In this document: positions 12,913 to 27,900 of the stretch, in pieces
How the letters are laid out: each line of letters begins with the position of its first letter
How positions within the stretch are numbered: position 1 is the first letter of the stretch
Assembly (NCBI GenBank): GCA_026874595.1
Contig: CM049310.1
Coordinates: forward strand, 43,899,558 to 43,963,557
Reading direction: 5' to 3'
Length of the DNA stretch: 64,000 bases
Source of the DNA: Sipunculus nudus
Lineage: Eukaryota; Annelida; Sipuncula; Golfingiida; Sipunculidae
Notes under the pieces: model-generated
What the model was told of the DNA's origin: nothing
Seen by the model: only the letters and a program-made list of their open reading frames with translations
Database searches by the model: none
Program-made: the position numbers and the translations under genes

Positions 12913-15900
12913 TAAAAGAAAAAGCAGAGGAGAGAGAGAGAGAGAAAAAGAGAGAGAGAAAAAGAGAGAGCTGGACTACCAGAGAGAGAGAGAAAGAGAG
13001 GCTCTCTGGTAATTACTGCCTGACCCAGCCTGATCAGACACTCATAGTGGCAGTAGGTCAGACCTGAAGGTGTTATGTAACTGCCCAGTACACTGCATTT
13101 ATACTGACTTGATGTATACAATGAAGACTTGGTACCTGGAAACTTGAATAAAATCTACAGTTTTTGATCAATTAGTTTCAAATTTCAGATTTTAACAGAT
13201 GAAATGCTAATGTGTACATGCTGTGAAAATTAAATCCACAGCACTAACAGGAAAAATTTAAATATTTATATTTTTTAAATGGTATCAGGAAAAAAGAAAA
13301 GTATTCTCAACTATGAAACTAATACATGTGTTAAAATTAATCCAAGGATCAAACCACCCAATATAATATACCAGGAGCAAACTGGAGTTGGGAATGTTTA
13401 ATTTTATGAACTGAAATAAAGGATCAGCAATATAAATTTTGATTATTTAGCCAGTATCATGTAACAACTGATACAACCATGAGTTATAAGTCAAACAAAT
13501 TAAAATCTTTAATGAGCACTCTGATGAACATCCACACTTTAATAGCAATACATCACTTTTTGGACACAATTAAATGTGCACTGGGGGGGGGGGGGGGGAA
13601 TGCAGGGCAGAGGAGAAGCCTGCTAGTAGTGGCCAAGCTAAGCCAAGGCAAGCTGCCTGGGGTGGGTTACATAATGCAAGTGAAGACTGTATTACTAGGC
13701 GGGCCAGATGTAAACAACACTTGACATGGTGTATGAAAACTTGAATAAAAGCTACTCTTTTCAAACAATTCCTTTGGAATTTCAGATTTTAAAAGATTAA
13801 ATCCTTGTGTATATATGCTGTGAAAATTAAATCAACAGTGCTTACAGGGAAAAAACGTGCCATTGCCAAAGTTGGACAAAATTTAAGGTATTGATTTTTT
13901 ATTTATGCTAATAACTTAAAAAATTTGCAAAATTCAGATCTAATTTTGGGTAAACAATTGAATCTTGATTAAATAAAGTTATATTCCTAAAAAAAAAAGT
14001 CTCCAGCTTCAGCAATTCTCATGTTAAGTGAGCAAATATATTTCCTGATTTTTAAGAAACTGCAGTATATTTGGGCCCATAACTTCAAAATAATACCCAA
14101 TACTAACCTAATTTTTTATATATGCACAGAAAATGTATGGAAAAATATGAATACTAAATATGATCAAAAACAGATCAGTGGTTTTGATATTAGGCAGCTT
14201 TGAAGGGGGACAATGGCTTTTTTATGGAAAACAGAGGTTTTTCCTTAATATCTCGAAGGAACGAAGTCCTAATGACCCAATTTTCAGTATAATAGGAGAT
14301 TTTTGGGACATCTAATGGTATGCAGAATTTTGGATTCGTAGGTCCAACGGTTTTAAAACGTGCCCTGTTAACGGCCAGACAGCCAGACGGACGGACGGAC
14401 GACGGACAAAGGACCACGACTATAGCTCAGATAACTTATAGTCAGCTGAGCTAACTAGTGGTATTTCTACTTCAACTAACCTCGCTCTGTGCATCAGATC
14501 GGGGCACCTGTTGCATCAGATAATTAAATGAGGATACCATGTCAGTTGCCAGGTGAGACAGCATGACGTCTAGCTCTAACCTGTCACACACCAAGCTCTT
14601 GTACTGGCAAATCTTCCTGGAAAGATAAATAATACTCATTGGTGGTTAAAATAAATAAGACTTATAACACATTTTTTTCATCTGTGAGTTCATATAAAGT
14701 TCATCTGTATATCTGAAGCTACATGTTTTACAACTTTCTACCTTGCTACTGGTGTAAGAAACTAAAATTTTATTAAGTTTAATAAACTGTTTCACACTAG
14801 ACTCGTAATCACTGGATTCAGTTTGGATGCCATTTTACCATTTTAATGCCCACTTTCAATTCACATAATATCATTACCAACCCTCCAGAAAGAAAAGTAG
14901 TTTTATCATTTTACTTGGTCTGTGTGTGAGCAAGTTTGTAAGAACTACGTGCAAACTGATTTTTGGCTTTTCATGAAACTGGACATATAGAGCTTAGGGT
15001 GGAATTTCTCGAAAAGATTAAATTTGGGATACATAAATCCCTCTTCCGTGACATTTAATTTTATGATCTGGTTTCTCTTCTGTTTGTCCACCAGAGGCAG
15101 CATGTTTGTCTCATCATTAAGCTCTGTGCAACACAAGAAGAGATGAGGCATACTGGTTTTAAGTTCAATATGCAGCATGGTGAGTATATCTGACTCACAC
15201 CTCCTGTACACATTATAATTATGAGAAGAGTGCATGTGAAATCTTGTTTTAACCTGAGTAACAGTTGCTACAGTTTAGTGGTATATGGGTACACCAATCA
15301 GTGCAGGTGGGCCAATATGAATATTGATAACACTGACGGGCCAATATGAATATTGATAACACTGACAGGAAGAAGTACTAGTAAATTTATACAACTGAAT
15401 ATTTATCTTCATATATACATAATATTTAGTTTTATACAATTGTATATTTATTTCTTTTTAGATATTTTTATCAATATTGCATGGGGAACATGAAAACAAA
15501 GACATTAAAGGCAAATGATGGTTGAGACTTAAATTGGGTACAAATAATTATATTTGGCAAAGAAAAAAAGATTCAATGGGGTTAAATTTAGAGTAAAGTA
15601 ATAGTTTATTCATTTGTCAATAACTAATCCATAAATGTCCATAAAAACATGTAAGCTGAGGGATATCATAACTACTTAATAAATATTACACATAATATAT
15701 ATTAACTTTGTTCATTAAACCATGTGTGTCTATATACTGTTTAACTATATATATGCAATATAATTCATAGTGTCATTTTTGTAACCTATGAGTTAAGATA
15801 TCATGTATAAACCTAAGCAGCAATTAAGTATCCCATATATGCTTGTCTTTCTGACTGCATATTCCCTGGGGTACTGACAAACTGCATGCTTTATCTATGT

Positions 15901-18900
15901 TTGTGCTTTATCAGGGTTATTAATATTGGTACTTTATACTTATATATATATATATCTTCCATCCTTTAATAATGAATCATCATGCAGGGCTTAATCATTA
16001 ACACAGCCACATGTTCTGATATCATTTACACAAAGGAAAGGCTTTGATTAATATATCTGAGTCTTACTTTACATATTTTTTTTCTTTATCAATGCACTAC
16101 TAAATATTGTCATTGTTTACAGGATTATTAAACAGGAATCAGTATATGTTATACTCTTTACTATAATGATTATACATTCAATGAACCTGCATGTCTGACT
16201 TTCTTTTTTTTTTTCCTGTACAAACTATGTTCAGTTTTACTTTCAGAATTAGAAGACTGAAACCTATTCAGAAAATATCAGAAAAAAATTGGTAATACAA
16301 TTAATAATAAAATATTTCCCATAATTCTTAGGTGAACAATATCTGGAACAAACAGAAATTCCATGATTTCCAATACATTTGACACAATTTTTCCAAATTC
16401 CAAGACTTTTTTTTTCAGATTCTGGAAAAATTAAGAAATAAATATCATAGGTTTCCAATAGCCATAAACCTTGTTAATGATCAGCTCTGTAACCCAAAAC
16501 CTCTCAATGTGAGCTAATTCCTGATTTATTCAATATACTGCACACAGGAAGGCCTCTTATCATTCATGTGATTAGATAAGCAAGATTAATATGATATCAC
16601 TAGGTGGTCAGGTACGTGGTCCAGTCAGGTAGTGATAGTACATGCTGACTCCCCAAGTGAAACTGACGCTGGTGAAACTGACATGGGCTGCTGAAATTAA
16701 CAACACTGTGTGACATGCAATGCAAAGAATGTAATGTTACAAGAGTGCAATATATCACTATCAGGACTGGTTATGACAACAGATAAGTCTACATGCTGGG
16801 CGTCTGGAAGGATTTATTATACCATGCTTGAATCATGTGACAGCTAAAAGAAGGGTCATTATGGCTGTGTAAATCTCCTGTGCCTGGGTACAACTTTGTG
16901 CCTTGCACCTATTTCAGTTTTTTTTAACACAGAGCAAGGACAAACCCAGTAACCATCTAACACAGTGACCACAGCAACAAGCTGCCAGTGATTAACTCTT
17001 GATAACAAGCTCAAGCTACTTCAAACAGGAAGATACGTTCACTGTGGTACCAGCTCTGATGAATATTCACCAGTAACTTTGCTTTTTTCAATGGTGGATT
17101 TCTGAACTAAGCAAAGTGTACATGAACAGGAATTTCATGTAAAAAGGCTTGTTCATAAATAAGCGGAAATACAGCCTGATAATTGAGGGACTGGTGATTA
17201 TTACCAACTGATATTAACTGCACAGATTTCAAGTTGAAATATCAGCTAAAATATAATCATTCACAGAGGTTATTATATGACTGTCACATTGATGTGCAAA
17301 CGAAAAGGATAACTACTCGGGAATAACACAGTGCCATTAAGGATATACTGAATTACATAAGCACTGCAGTGAATCCAAGAAATATAACAAGGAATGACTG
17401 AATTAATACAATCAATTACAAAAATATTACAGTAGCAGATAAGTGATTTAAAAATTTTACAGAAGAATAACAGCTACTAGTCAAATCTTTACACTGAGCT
17501 ACTAACGGGTACACTAAATTACAGAATAATTATAACAATTTAAAAAAGTATTACAGTATAATAAAACCAGCATCATGTTTCTGGAGGCCCTGGAGATATT
17601 ACAGAGTGCTGGGGAGGATGAGAGCAGCTATGTCACTGACTTTGCACTGTATAAAGTCATCTATATCCTGACAGTTTACACACCTATCATCATGGCTACA
17701 TTCCTCCTCTCACAAGAATACCTGGGTGAGTGGAATATCTCAAATAACCTGACACTTGTTACTTCAGTTAACACTGTAATGTGTAAAATAATAAATCACA
17801 CATTTCTTAACTGGTCATTAAATTCAAGTACTAATGATAGACACAGCATATGGCCAAGACTAGGTCAAAATAACATATTGCATATTAGCATGGATGTCTG
17901 CAGCCGAAATGTGTATGTAGGTTGGCCACCTACCACATATCCAGAAAGCTGTCCAAGTTGTATACATATGCAAAATTTTAGGCAGAAAAGTCAAACCACT
18001 ACATGTATATGAGTGATTTTATCCCACAGCAGACAAACAGAAGGACTTGTGCAAAAATGGTGGCAGGTGGCGCCACCAATTTTGTGTATGATTACGAGCT
18101 ATGTAAGATCTATATACATGCAAAATTTCAGGGGGATATGTCCAACCAGTCCTGAGATATGAACCTGATTGTCTGCAGCTTAAAACATAAATGTAGGTGG
18201 CACCATTTGCCAAAAAAATCCAGAAAGCTATCCAAGATGTATAAACACGAAAAATTTTTAGGCAGATAAGTCAAACCACATCAGAGATATGAGTGATTTT
18301 AGCCCATGGCAGACAAACAGACAGACGCTGTGCAAAAATGGTTGCATGTGGCCCCTTCAGTTTTGTGTATGATAAAGAGCTATGTGAGATCTATTCACAT
18401 GCAAAATTTTGGCCCAATCAGTCAAACGGTTCCCTAGATATGAGCTTGGATGTCTGCCGCGTAAACTAGAATGTAGGTGGTGCCACCTGTCATTAAATCA
18501 AGAAAGCTGTCCAGGATGTTTAAACCTGCAAAATTTTAGGCAGTTAAGTGAAACCACTGCAGAGATATGAGTGATATTATCCCACGGCAGACAAACAGAC
18601 GGACGCTGTGCAAAAATGGTTGCAGGTGGCGCTACCAGTTTTGTGTATGATAAAGAGCTATGTGAGATCTACACACATGCAACATTTTGGCCCAATGGGT
18701 AAAACTGTTCCTGATATATGAGCTTGGATGTCTGCAGCGTGAACGTTAATGTGATGGCGCCACCTGTCATAAAATCAAGAAAGCTATCCAGGATGTATAC
18801 ACATTCCGAATTTCAGGTGAATAAGTCAAACCACTGCAGAGATATGAGTGATTTTAACCCAAGGCAGATGAACAGATGGACACTGTGCAAACATGGTTGC

Positions 18901-21900
18901 AGGTGGCGCCACCATTTTTTGTGTATGTTATAAAGCTATCCAAGGGCTACATTTGTACAAAATTTTTTTTCCTGATCGGTCAAATGGTTCCCCAGATATG
19001 TGGGTTTATGTATGAAAACAGATGCACAAATGGACGCTGGGCAGCAAGGAAAGGTCAGAGGTCAAAACATTTTAAAAACATGATTTTAACCCAAGGCAGA
19101 TGAACATATGGACACTGTGCAAACATGGTTGCAGGTGGCGCCACCATTTTTTGTGTATGTTATAAAGCTATCCAAGGGCTACATTTGTACAAAATTTTTT
19201 TCCTGATCGGTCAAATGGTTCCCCAGATATGTGGGTTTATGTATGAAAACAGATGCACAAATGGACGCTGGGCAGCAAGGAAAGGTCAGAGGTCAAAACA
19301 AAATCGGGGCACAGCAGTTCACATGTGACCTGAACATAATCCCGAGTTTCGTAAAATTCCGCCCAGCGGTTACGGAGGAGTTCTCTCTGCCAAAACTTTT
19401 GGCAGATACAATTAAATACATATAATAACAGGAGCATTAAAATAGTGCATAAAAGGCCACTGTCTTGTGACCTCTGGCCTCATTAAAATAATCATCAAAA
19501 AAAACCCTTTCCAATATATGACAGAAATCAAATGTTAAATGATGAAATGGTTCAACAAGTAAAATATATGTAGACTCTAATGGACATAATACACATGAAA
19601 ACATAATTTAGTATACAGATAGACATCCATCCCAAACATGATATGTCAACATTTGTGAGAAAAATATCTGAAAATTGTCACTGGTAATTCAACTTATGTC
19701 AGTTTTCTATTTAAAGAGAGTATGTTAACATGAACCTGACTTTATAGTAAGTACTACCTGTTTTGATTTTATCTTTTTATTTACAGGAGATAAAATTGCT
19801 TGCTTTGCACCAGAGAATTTCACCGACTCGCAGGCCAGCTCACTTAATGAGTACTGCTGGAACAATGGATTTTGGGTAAGTGACGGCGTAGCGCATGTCA
19901 AGAGCTTGTATACACAGCCACATCGCTACTATCCGCTTTACCTGCCGATACAGAGCGTCGTATTCATGAGTCCTATCATCTTGTGGAATGTCCTCACCAA
20001 ATCATCACTGCTGTCAATTCTGAAAGCATCTGAAGAATTCCTGGAGAAATTCCAGGAGTGCCTCAGTGAGCGTGATGCAGACACACCAAAAAGAGCAAGG
20101 AACATGATGAGGCAGTTTCATGAGACACTCGTTGCTGCCGCTAAGGAGTGTGAGTTATCTTACATTTTAGTTGCCAGGCTGTGTCTTGAGCTTGTATTAC
20201 TGGTGGCTGCAATAATGATGCAGTTTTTCATCTATAACAAGAACTCAAAGAGGTACAGCTGCTCTCTGCCAGAGCTGACAGATGAAGATATCTTATGCAC
20301 AGTGCCTGTCTTAGATCTTCTGGACATCATATGGAGTATAAATGTTGCCGCCCTAGTGCTTGGGCTGGGCTTAAATCTAGTTTTCATCAACATTACTGTG
20401 CGCCAGCATTTCACCGAGAAAATAGCCTTGTTCTACCAAGATCTACCTTACGGTGATGATGATGAGTACAGTAATCATGTGACATGGGATAATCCTTTCA
20501 CGAAGCACTCCTATGAATTATTATCCATGATCCTCTCAGAAAACAATAATATAATGACTAAAGCTTATGTTATAAAGGCCATGGGTACACCACCAGAGTT
20601 TGAAGAGTTAGATGAACAAATCACTGAACATGAAACAATACAGTTTCCCAAAAATGTGAAACCTATTGAAAATGGTGAACTCAGCATCCTTCAACAACAA
20701 GGGATGCAAAAACTGCCTCTGTATAAAAATACAGAGAACCCCATCTCTATCACTGATGCACCTGAGCCTCAGTCTGAGTCAGAGCTTCGTCAGCGCAAGA
20801 TACATACATGTGGCAATGCGACATCGACCTCAGCAGTGGAGGGCATGAAACTGACAAAAATTGATCAGTCACTTATATTGGTGCTTGCTTTCATTGGTTT
20901 TCTTGTATTTTCAGCTTTCTGTTAAACATATGTGCAAAGCATGCTTAGTTTTTACAATGTATTGTCAAAACTCTGACTTTATGTTTGTCTAACTTAGTAA
21001 TGCTTTAAGCTGTACTAATAATAATTATTAGGGCCCCACTTGACAAGCGGTGCCCTGTAGTGATCACCGAGCATCCGTCCTTACATCCATCCATCCATCC
21101 ATCCATCCATCCTTCAGTGACACTTTCTTTCGCACGCGATAACTCAACAACAACTTACTGCAGCTTTCCCAAATTCATAGGGATGATTGGTACCTATGAG
21201 AGCTCCAGACCTATTGAATTACAGACTTGTCGGAAGTCAAATATTGCCGCCACAGCCCAATCGCTGATTTTTCTTTCACATGCGATAACTCAACAACAAC
21301 ATACTGCAGCTTTCCAAAATTCCCAGGGATGTTTGGTACCTATGAGCGCTCCAGACCTATCGATTTACAGACCTGTCAGAATTCAAATATGGCTGCCACA
21401 GCCCAAAAGCTGATTTTCTTTTGCACGCAATAACTCAATTAAACCTACTGCAGCTTCACCAAATTCACAGGGATGATTGGTACCTATGAGGGCTCCAGAC
21501 CTATTGAATAACAGACCTGTTGGAATTCAAATATGGCTTCCACAGCCCGATTGCTGATTTTCCTTCATGCACAATACCTCAACAACAACCTACTGTAGCT
21601 TTCCCGAATTCATAGGGATGATTGGTACCTATGAGGGCTCCAGACCTTTTGAATTACAGACCTGTTGAAATTTCAACATGGCTGCCACTGTCCAATTGCT
21701 GATTATCTTTCATGCGTGATAACTAAACAACAACATACATCAGCTTTTCCAAATTTACAGGGATCATTGGTTTTTATGAGGGTTCCAGACCTACTGAATT
21801 ACAGACTTGCTCAAAATCAAATATGGCTAACACACTACATTCAGTGATTTTCTATTGCACACATTATTTCAGACATACCTTCTTTAATCAAGTATGATTT

Positions 21901-24900
21901 TTTCCCTCATGCAAATTGATAAAAACCTGTTTCTGTTTGTGATATTTTTCAAATTTAACATAATTTTTCAACCATATGTAAACTAGTCCAGCACTAGCAG
22001 AAACGCGGGGCCCTCTGAGGACCATTGTCCGACCACATCTAGTTTATGATTATAAAAGAGACAATGAATTTTTTTATGTGCTGACAGTCTGCTTGACAAC
22101 TGTAAAGTCCTTAGCATTAAAATCAGCAAGGTTATATGTTTATATAAGAAGCCCTTTTAAACCATGAATGTAGTAGACCAGTTGTCTCTGGCACATTAGA
22201 CTCATGTTGGCACTGAGATATGTTTTTGATATGGTTGAATTAAATGGGATAATGTTATATTGCCTTCACTTTATGGTTGAAATTATATCATATTTTCATA
22301 TAACCATCCTGAAAATGCAAATTATGATTTTTTTTATATCATGATAATGTATATCTTGTATTTTTACAAATATTCCCCTTTTATCATAATTCTGAACCCC
22401 AAGACTTCAGTCCCCCTATCCCCCCCCCCTGAATATTGTGGAAAAAACCAAGTTTTGCATTCACTGCATTCATTGATACTTTCCAGCCCCAAGGTCCATG
22501 ACTGCTTTAAAATGGTTTTCGTCATAATTGAGAAATCGTTCCCAAATTGAGAAAATAAAAGGCAATAACTCTAGAGCAAAACAATTAAATTGTGGGATAC
22601 AACAAGGATTAGTCCTTGGATCAATTTTTTTACAATATAAACATCATCCCTTGGTTCCCTTCTTTGTCAAAATTTGATCAACTATCATTTTATGCAGATG
22701 ATACAGTTATTTGTAGCATTCAAATCTGGTGGACCTGACAGTACCATTCACCAGATGGAATTTTGTGTTTCAACTGTACAAAAGTGGATGAGCCAGCATC
22801 GATTGAAAGTGAATGATGAAAAAACAGAAGTCATTATAATTGCACATAAACATTTGTTAAGAGAAATTGGTTTACCCACACTTCATATTTAAAAAAAAAT
22901 TTTAAACATATTTGTTCATGGAATATTTTTATGCCTAGTTATTTTGTACGATATTTTATACTATTGTTAGTGAAATGTTTGAACATTTTAGTGGAATTAT
23001 GAAGGTTTTAACAGATAATTGAACTATTGATTTTTATATGTCTTATTTAATACTGTAAGCTTCTGAATGTAATATTTTAGTCAACTGGATTTATTCATAT
23101 TCTTACAATAGTACGCTAGTTATGTAACAGCATTTTAGAGCATGTATCATCATAGACTTTACGCTTTACAAAATAAATTATTATTCTTATTATTAATATT
23201 ATTATTTATGATTATGAATAATACAATGTACATATTCTTGCTTCAAATGAGAGGTAGGGAGCCTGAAGGTAGTGTTAATAATGATGATTATGGTGCACAT
23301 TTAACTGGAGCTTATTTAGCTTGTCAGTAACATATAATATATCCCAAGCTAAAAAAATTATAAAAACATTGACCTGCAGGATAAGGGGGAGGGCAGGTTA
23401 AAGGGAGTGCAGGGCCATACTGAGTATGCTTGTCTACTAAATAGTTCAAAGATGAAAGCTATTATGGGCTAATTGTATTTCAAGATGTGATATATGTATA
23501 TATATATATACATTTATATAATATATTTTCCAGTGCTGTTATTACAATTTCAATATCTTGTGGCACTACATAAGCCGGACTGCTGATATATATGCTCTAT
23601 GTCAGAATGGGGATTTGAATAAAACATGAATTTTTGTTTTGTTTTCCAAAGTCATGTTTATGGATTAAAGAAAGAGTACTTTTTTAGGTTTTTCTTTATG
23701 AGACTGCAGTCCCCAATTAATAATTAAAATTTTTTACATTACACATAAGGCCTATCAAAGGGCCATCATTATTTGAAACAGGTATTAATCCATCTTTTGG
23801 GCTTTTTTTACACAGGGAGAATTATTTTTCTATTTTAAATAGGTAAAAAGATGAATTTCATATAAGAAAAATAAAATTTTCTAAAGCGAAAAGAGCAGAA
23901 ATAAAGCACTTATGAAGGGTTAGGATAATCCCTGTGGTATACAATGCATTACTGACCCTACCAAAAATCCTGCTTTAAATCCATGCTATGATAGATGATT
24001 CCTATGGAACTGACATTTACTTTTAGTCACATTAAAACATAAAATACCACACTGAATAACTGTAAATAAGATGATAAAAATATGCAGGAAAACTGGATTT
24101 GTTAAAGGTATTTAAGTCAATCTTTTCTCTGATTAGTGATCTGATCATGGGTGGGTATGGATCCATGATTAAGGAAAAGAAAGGGTTCAATCCATGAGGA
24201 TTATGGACAAAACCTATAATGTCCATAAGGTCTGGAAAAGGAGGTCCAGGCCACAAAAATTGTGCTGATGGATTTTTCATTCAAATGTCAACCCACCTTG
24301 ATATTGTCTTCCACATTGTAACAGTAATCTTGACATCCAAGCTTGAGGCAACCTTGCTGATTTCAAACAGGCCATATAGCACTGCAATCAACAAATAAAG
24401 CACAGATGAATTTATAAATACTTTAAACATAAACACTGCAAAGGCAACATACATATCAAAACTTAATACTGATTAAAATTTTAAAATTTGTATATGCTCT
24501 CTGATAATTCATTGCTTTGGTGTTTCATAAAATACTGTGGTTAGCTTCATATTCACAAGGTTAAATATTTACGATTTTCAATGTTTCACGAGGGTCTCAT
24601 TTTCATGATCTTACCAAACAGTAACCATTTCAAAGAAAAGACTACATTGTACAAATTATATATTAGGAACAAAAAATGTTAAGGTGGCCCAATCATCTGT
24701 AATGCATGTTGAACTAACACCAGAAATAGCATCTCCTCTTTGAAGTTTAAAATCAACTGGTAAGTCCCAACATATTGCCCAGAAACCATTGGGTTAATCC
24801 TGTAGACAAGTGTTATAAAGTGGTCTGGTGTTACCACAAGCATTTACATAATCACAGCATGTGGGAATCTGTGCATTGCCTGGACCACAACATCTGTCGA

Positions 24901-27900
24901 TCATGAGATGCTCTGACTGACTTGGCCCCAAAAAATGTTATACATGTTCATGCTGGCCGAAACATCATGTCCTGCGGTTTCTCTGGGATATGATACATGG
25001 GCTCACACTGTGTGATTTCAGGTTCTTCAGTGAATTAACATTCAGCCCGTGGACTGTTTTGTCAATCCAGCAGTGATATATTAGATGACATGAAGGGTCA
25101 TGTATATGTATGAAGTGGTCTGGACTAGTCTTTGTTTGGGATCTGTCATACATGTGCAAAATCAGACCGCCACTTACGCGGCCTTGTTATGGTTAACAGA
25201 CACGCATGGACTATGTTTACTCACAATGCAGAAACATAACAAGGTGTTAAGCAGCTGAAAGGGTACTGTGTGCTGGTATTTTTTGCCAGGAAACTTTTGT
25301 ATAAAGCAAAACTGAATTGATAGTGTGAAAGAAAAGGTATAATATTGCTTCTGATGTCCCTTTAACAGTTGGACAAGTAAACTGGCCCAGTTGATGCAAT
25401 GGTTAAGATTTCCTCCCATGAACTGATCCATCAAACTTGCTCTTGCTCTCTGAAGGTACTGCCACCTTGCGGTTGATCATATATTTATAAAATAATATGA
25501 CTCCCTGCCTGAATATATCATAGAATGGTAAGGTCCAATGGTTTTGGGATGTTCAGCCTTGCCTAACTGAACTAAGTTTTTTTTTTCCAGGGGCATCAGC
25601 AGTACTTGGTGGTCTTTCCAAGATATTTTCTCCAAACCAACATAGTTCATTCAGACCTTGCCTTTTGCACACTTCTAGTTGGCTACTAATATCTGAATTT
25701 AATGAAGCCTAATATTATTGGGCCCTCCAATTCAGGAACTCAGAAAGAAAGTATAAAATCTTATGAGAAAAAAGTATAAAAATTCTGGAAAAAAAAGTAT
25801 AAAAAAAAGTAAAATTTTATGCTATACAGGGCCTTTTTTGTATTATTTTACTGCATGTGATACTTTTAAACAAGCTTCCAGTACAAAAGTATATGTATAT
25901 ATATTCTAATATACCATATATATTCAGTGATTTTGTAAAACATTGGCAATGTCACTGAAAAATATAATTGCTAATGATATGCTACTATTATGAAATATTG
26001 ACAGAGCATGTTTACTGCACTCAATTAATTCTGGTAAACTGCCTATAATCTCCACCTGAAGATGATGACTCTAGAAAAAAAAAATATAAGAAGTTCCCCC
26101 CTCCCCCAACAAAAGTATTAAAAAAATTCTTAACAGAAATAATATGTTATTTTTTAAAAAAAAAGTATAGAGTGGAAGCACTGCACTTATAGTATAATAA
26201 TACAGATATTATTCATAATATTATTATTTGATTTGTAAATAAAATTTAAGATCTGTTTATATTCATAATATTGATATTTTGACTATCCACTTTAGACATT
26301 ACAGCCAAGGATAATGTATTTGAGATGTCAATGAGGAAATAATATAAATGTTGGTGTTACCTGTACAGACAGGGCTTCATATTCATGAAAGTTTTATTAT
26401 GCTATAATTTTACTTTCACAAATATTGCAATTTTTGAAACATTCACAAACAAAAAGCCAATTACAGTATATAATCAATTTTATAAAATATTAACATATCA
26501 ATATTAACTGGATGTTTTAAATTGTCAAATGTATCAGTAGTGAAGTCCATTTTTCTTGTAGATACATTCCAATCAGTGTATGTCTTAATGTCAGATATTA
26601 TTTAATCTGATGATGTTAATGCCTGAGACCCAGATAATTTATGGTCATAAGAAACAACTTGAGTAGGACTAAAATAAATAAAAGCAAATGATTTTTATTT
26701 ATTGCTGTGAACAAAATGACAACATGACTTTCAACTTGATTGGATATATGTGTACATACCGTGACTTAAACATTGTGACTCTGCTTCTGTGCAATTAGAT
26801 TCAACTTGCACTTTGTCCATTAAACTGATCAGGGCCTGAAAAATAAACCAGAAACTCAGTGTAATATCAGATGGTCATTCTTGTTATGTTCATGGTAAAA
26901 GCAAGCTGAATCTTTCATTCAATAGTTTAACCACATGATCTTATGTTAAAAGCAGTACTGATGTTAGTGGTAGGAATCAGTTGTAAAGCATATATAATGA
27001 TTGAAATAATAAAAAAAAGACCGATGATCAATTATTAATCAATAAGTTGATGTACCTTTCATATATCCAGGATATGCGGTATAGAATTATACCTAAAATA
27101 TTGACTGTTAAATTGAGTACAACTTGTACATCACACTTTTAAAAGGTAAGGGTAATGGGCAGGGTTTTCACACTTCAAGGTATTCGGCTGGGTTTTCACA
27201 CTTCGAATTCATGGGTTAGGTTTTCACACTTATTCTTTACATATAGTTGGGTTTTATTGCTGTTTGCCGTTTTGTGGCCCAATTTTCTTATATCTCTGAA
27301 AGAATTAGACCATTATACCTGGATGACTTTTTCAGATTTATATACATACATATAATTGTTTGAGATTAATTACACAAAACTGCAATGGATTTAATCAGTT
27401 TTAAAAGAAATTGACCAATCATATTTATAATTGACTAATTCAATTATTGGAACACCAAGCACTAATTGATGCCAAGCCTGAACCTTAGACAGGATCAGAA
27501 AAATTATAAATTCACCCTACGATGGTGGCATCACTGTTAACAAATACCATTTAGCTGCTTCAACTTCAGACATGATAATATTTTGAGCACACATGGAAGA
27601 TAAACATTTACCACCCTTGTCACAACAAGTTTTCAGAGTTACAGCTGTTCCTGTTGAAATGCTGCCCACCTGGACTTGGCAAGCTAAAAAATTACCAATG
27701 TTGAATTGAATGGTCTAAAATTGAAACTTAAATTTATGAGAGAAAAAAAATTAGTGGCAAATGACAGGTGCTATTAAATTATAGACCAAGGCATCCCCAG
27801 ATTTTATGTGATATGATTGACACCAGCAGCTGAATGACACCATAGGAGATGCATTGTATGGGAAACAGAATCCAGCAAACAGATCTATAGATAAACATAA

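Larger units (their letters stand above)
10821..14480. other. FIRRM intron 9: repeats only
   Basis: A 3.66-kb intron between coding exons 9 and 10. It holds a fragment of the GACCCATGGGTC family (about 11330-11390), a MITE (12221-12558), a GA microsatellite, a G16 run and one or two palindrome-tipped repeats (13120-14453). No coding exon was found on either strand. Confidence 0.7.

Noticed and set aside
12822-13121. Minus-strand ORF rich in Ser-Leu
   Set aside because: Read through the (GA)n tract; no other coding signal.
14945-15235. 96-residue minus-strand ORF in the large FIRRM intron as an exon
   Set aside because: No fit to FIRRM, phase not needed (exons 8 and 9 join cleanly), no clear splice sites.
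17726-18012. Extension of the innexin-like frame past exon 1 (145-residue ORF)
   Set aside because: The CTGG|GTGAGT donor and the perfect join to exon 2 at 19787 restore the loop YLGDKIAC...; the read-through is intronic repeat.
17880-19420. CRISPR-like array
   Set aside because: Units are 278-bp tandem repeats with homologous halves, not short repeats with unique spacers; the DNA is animal.
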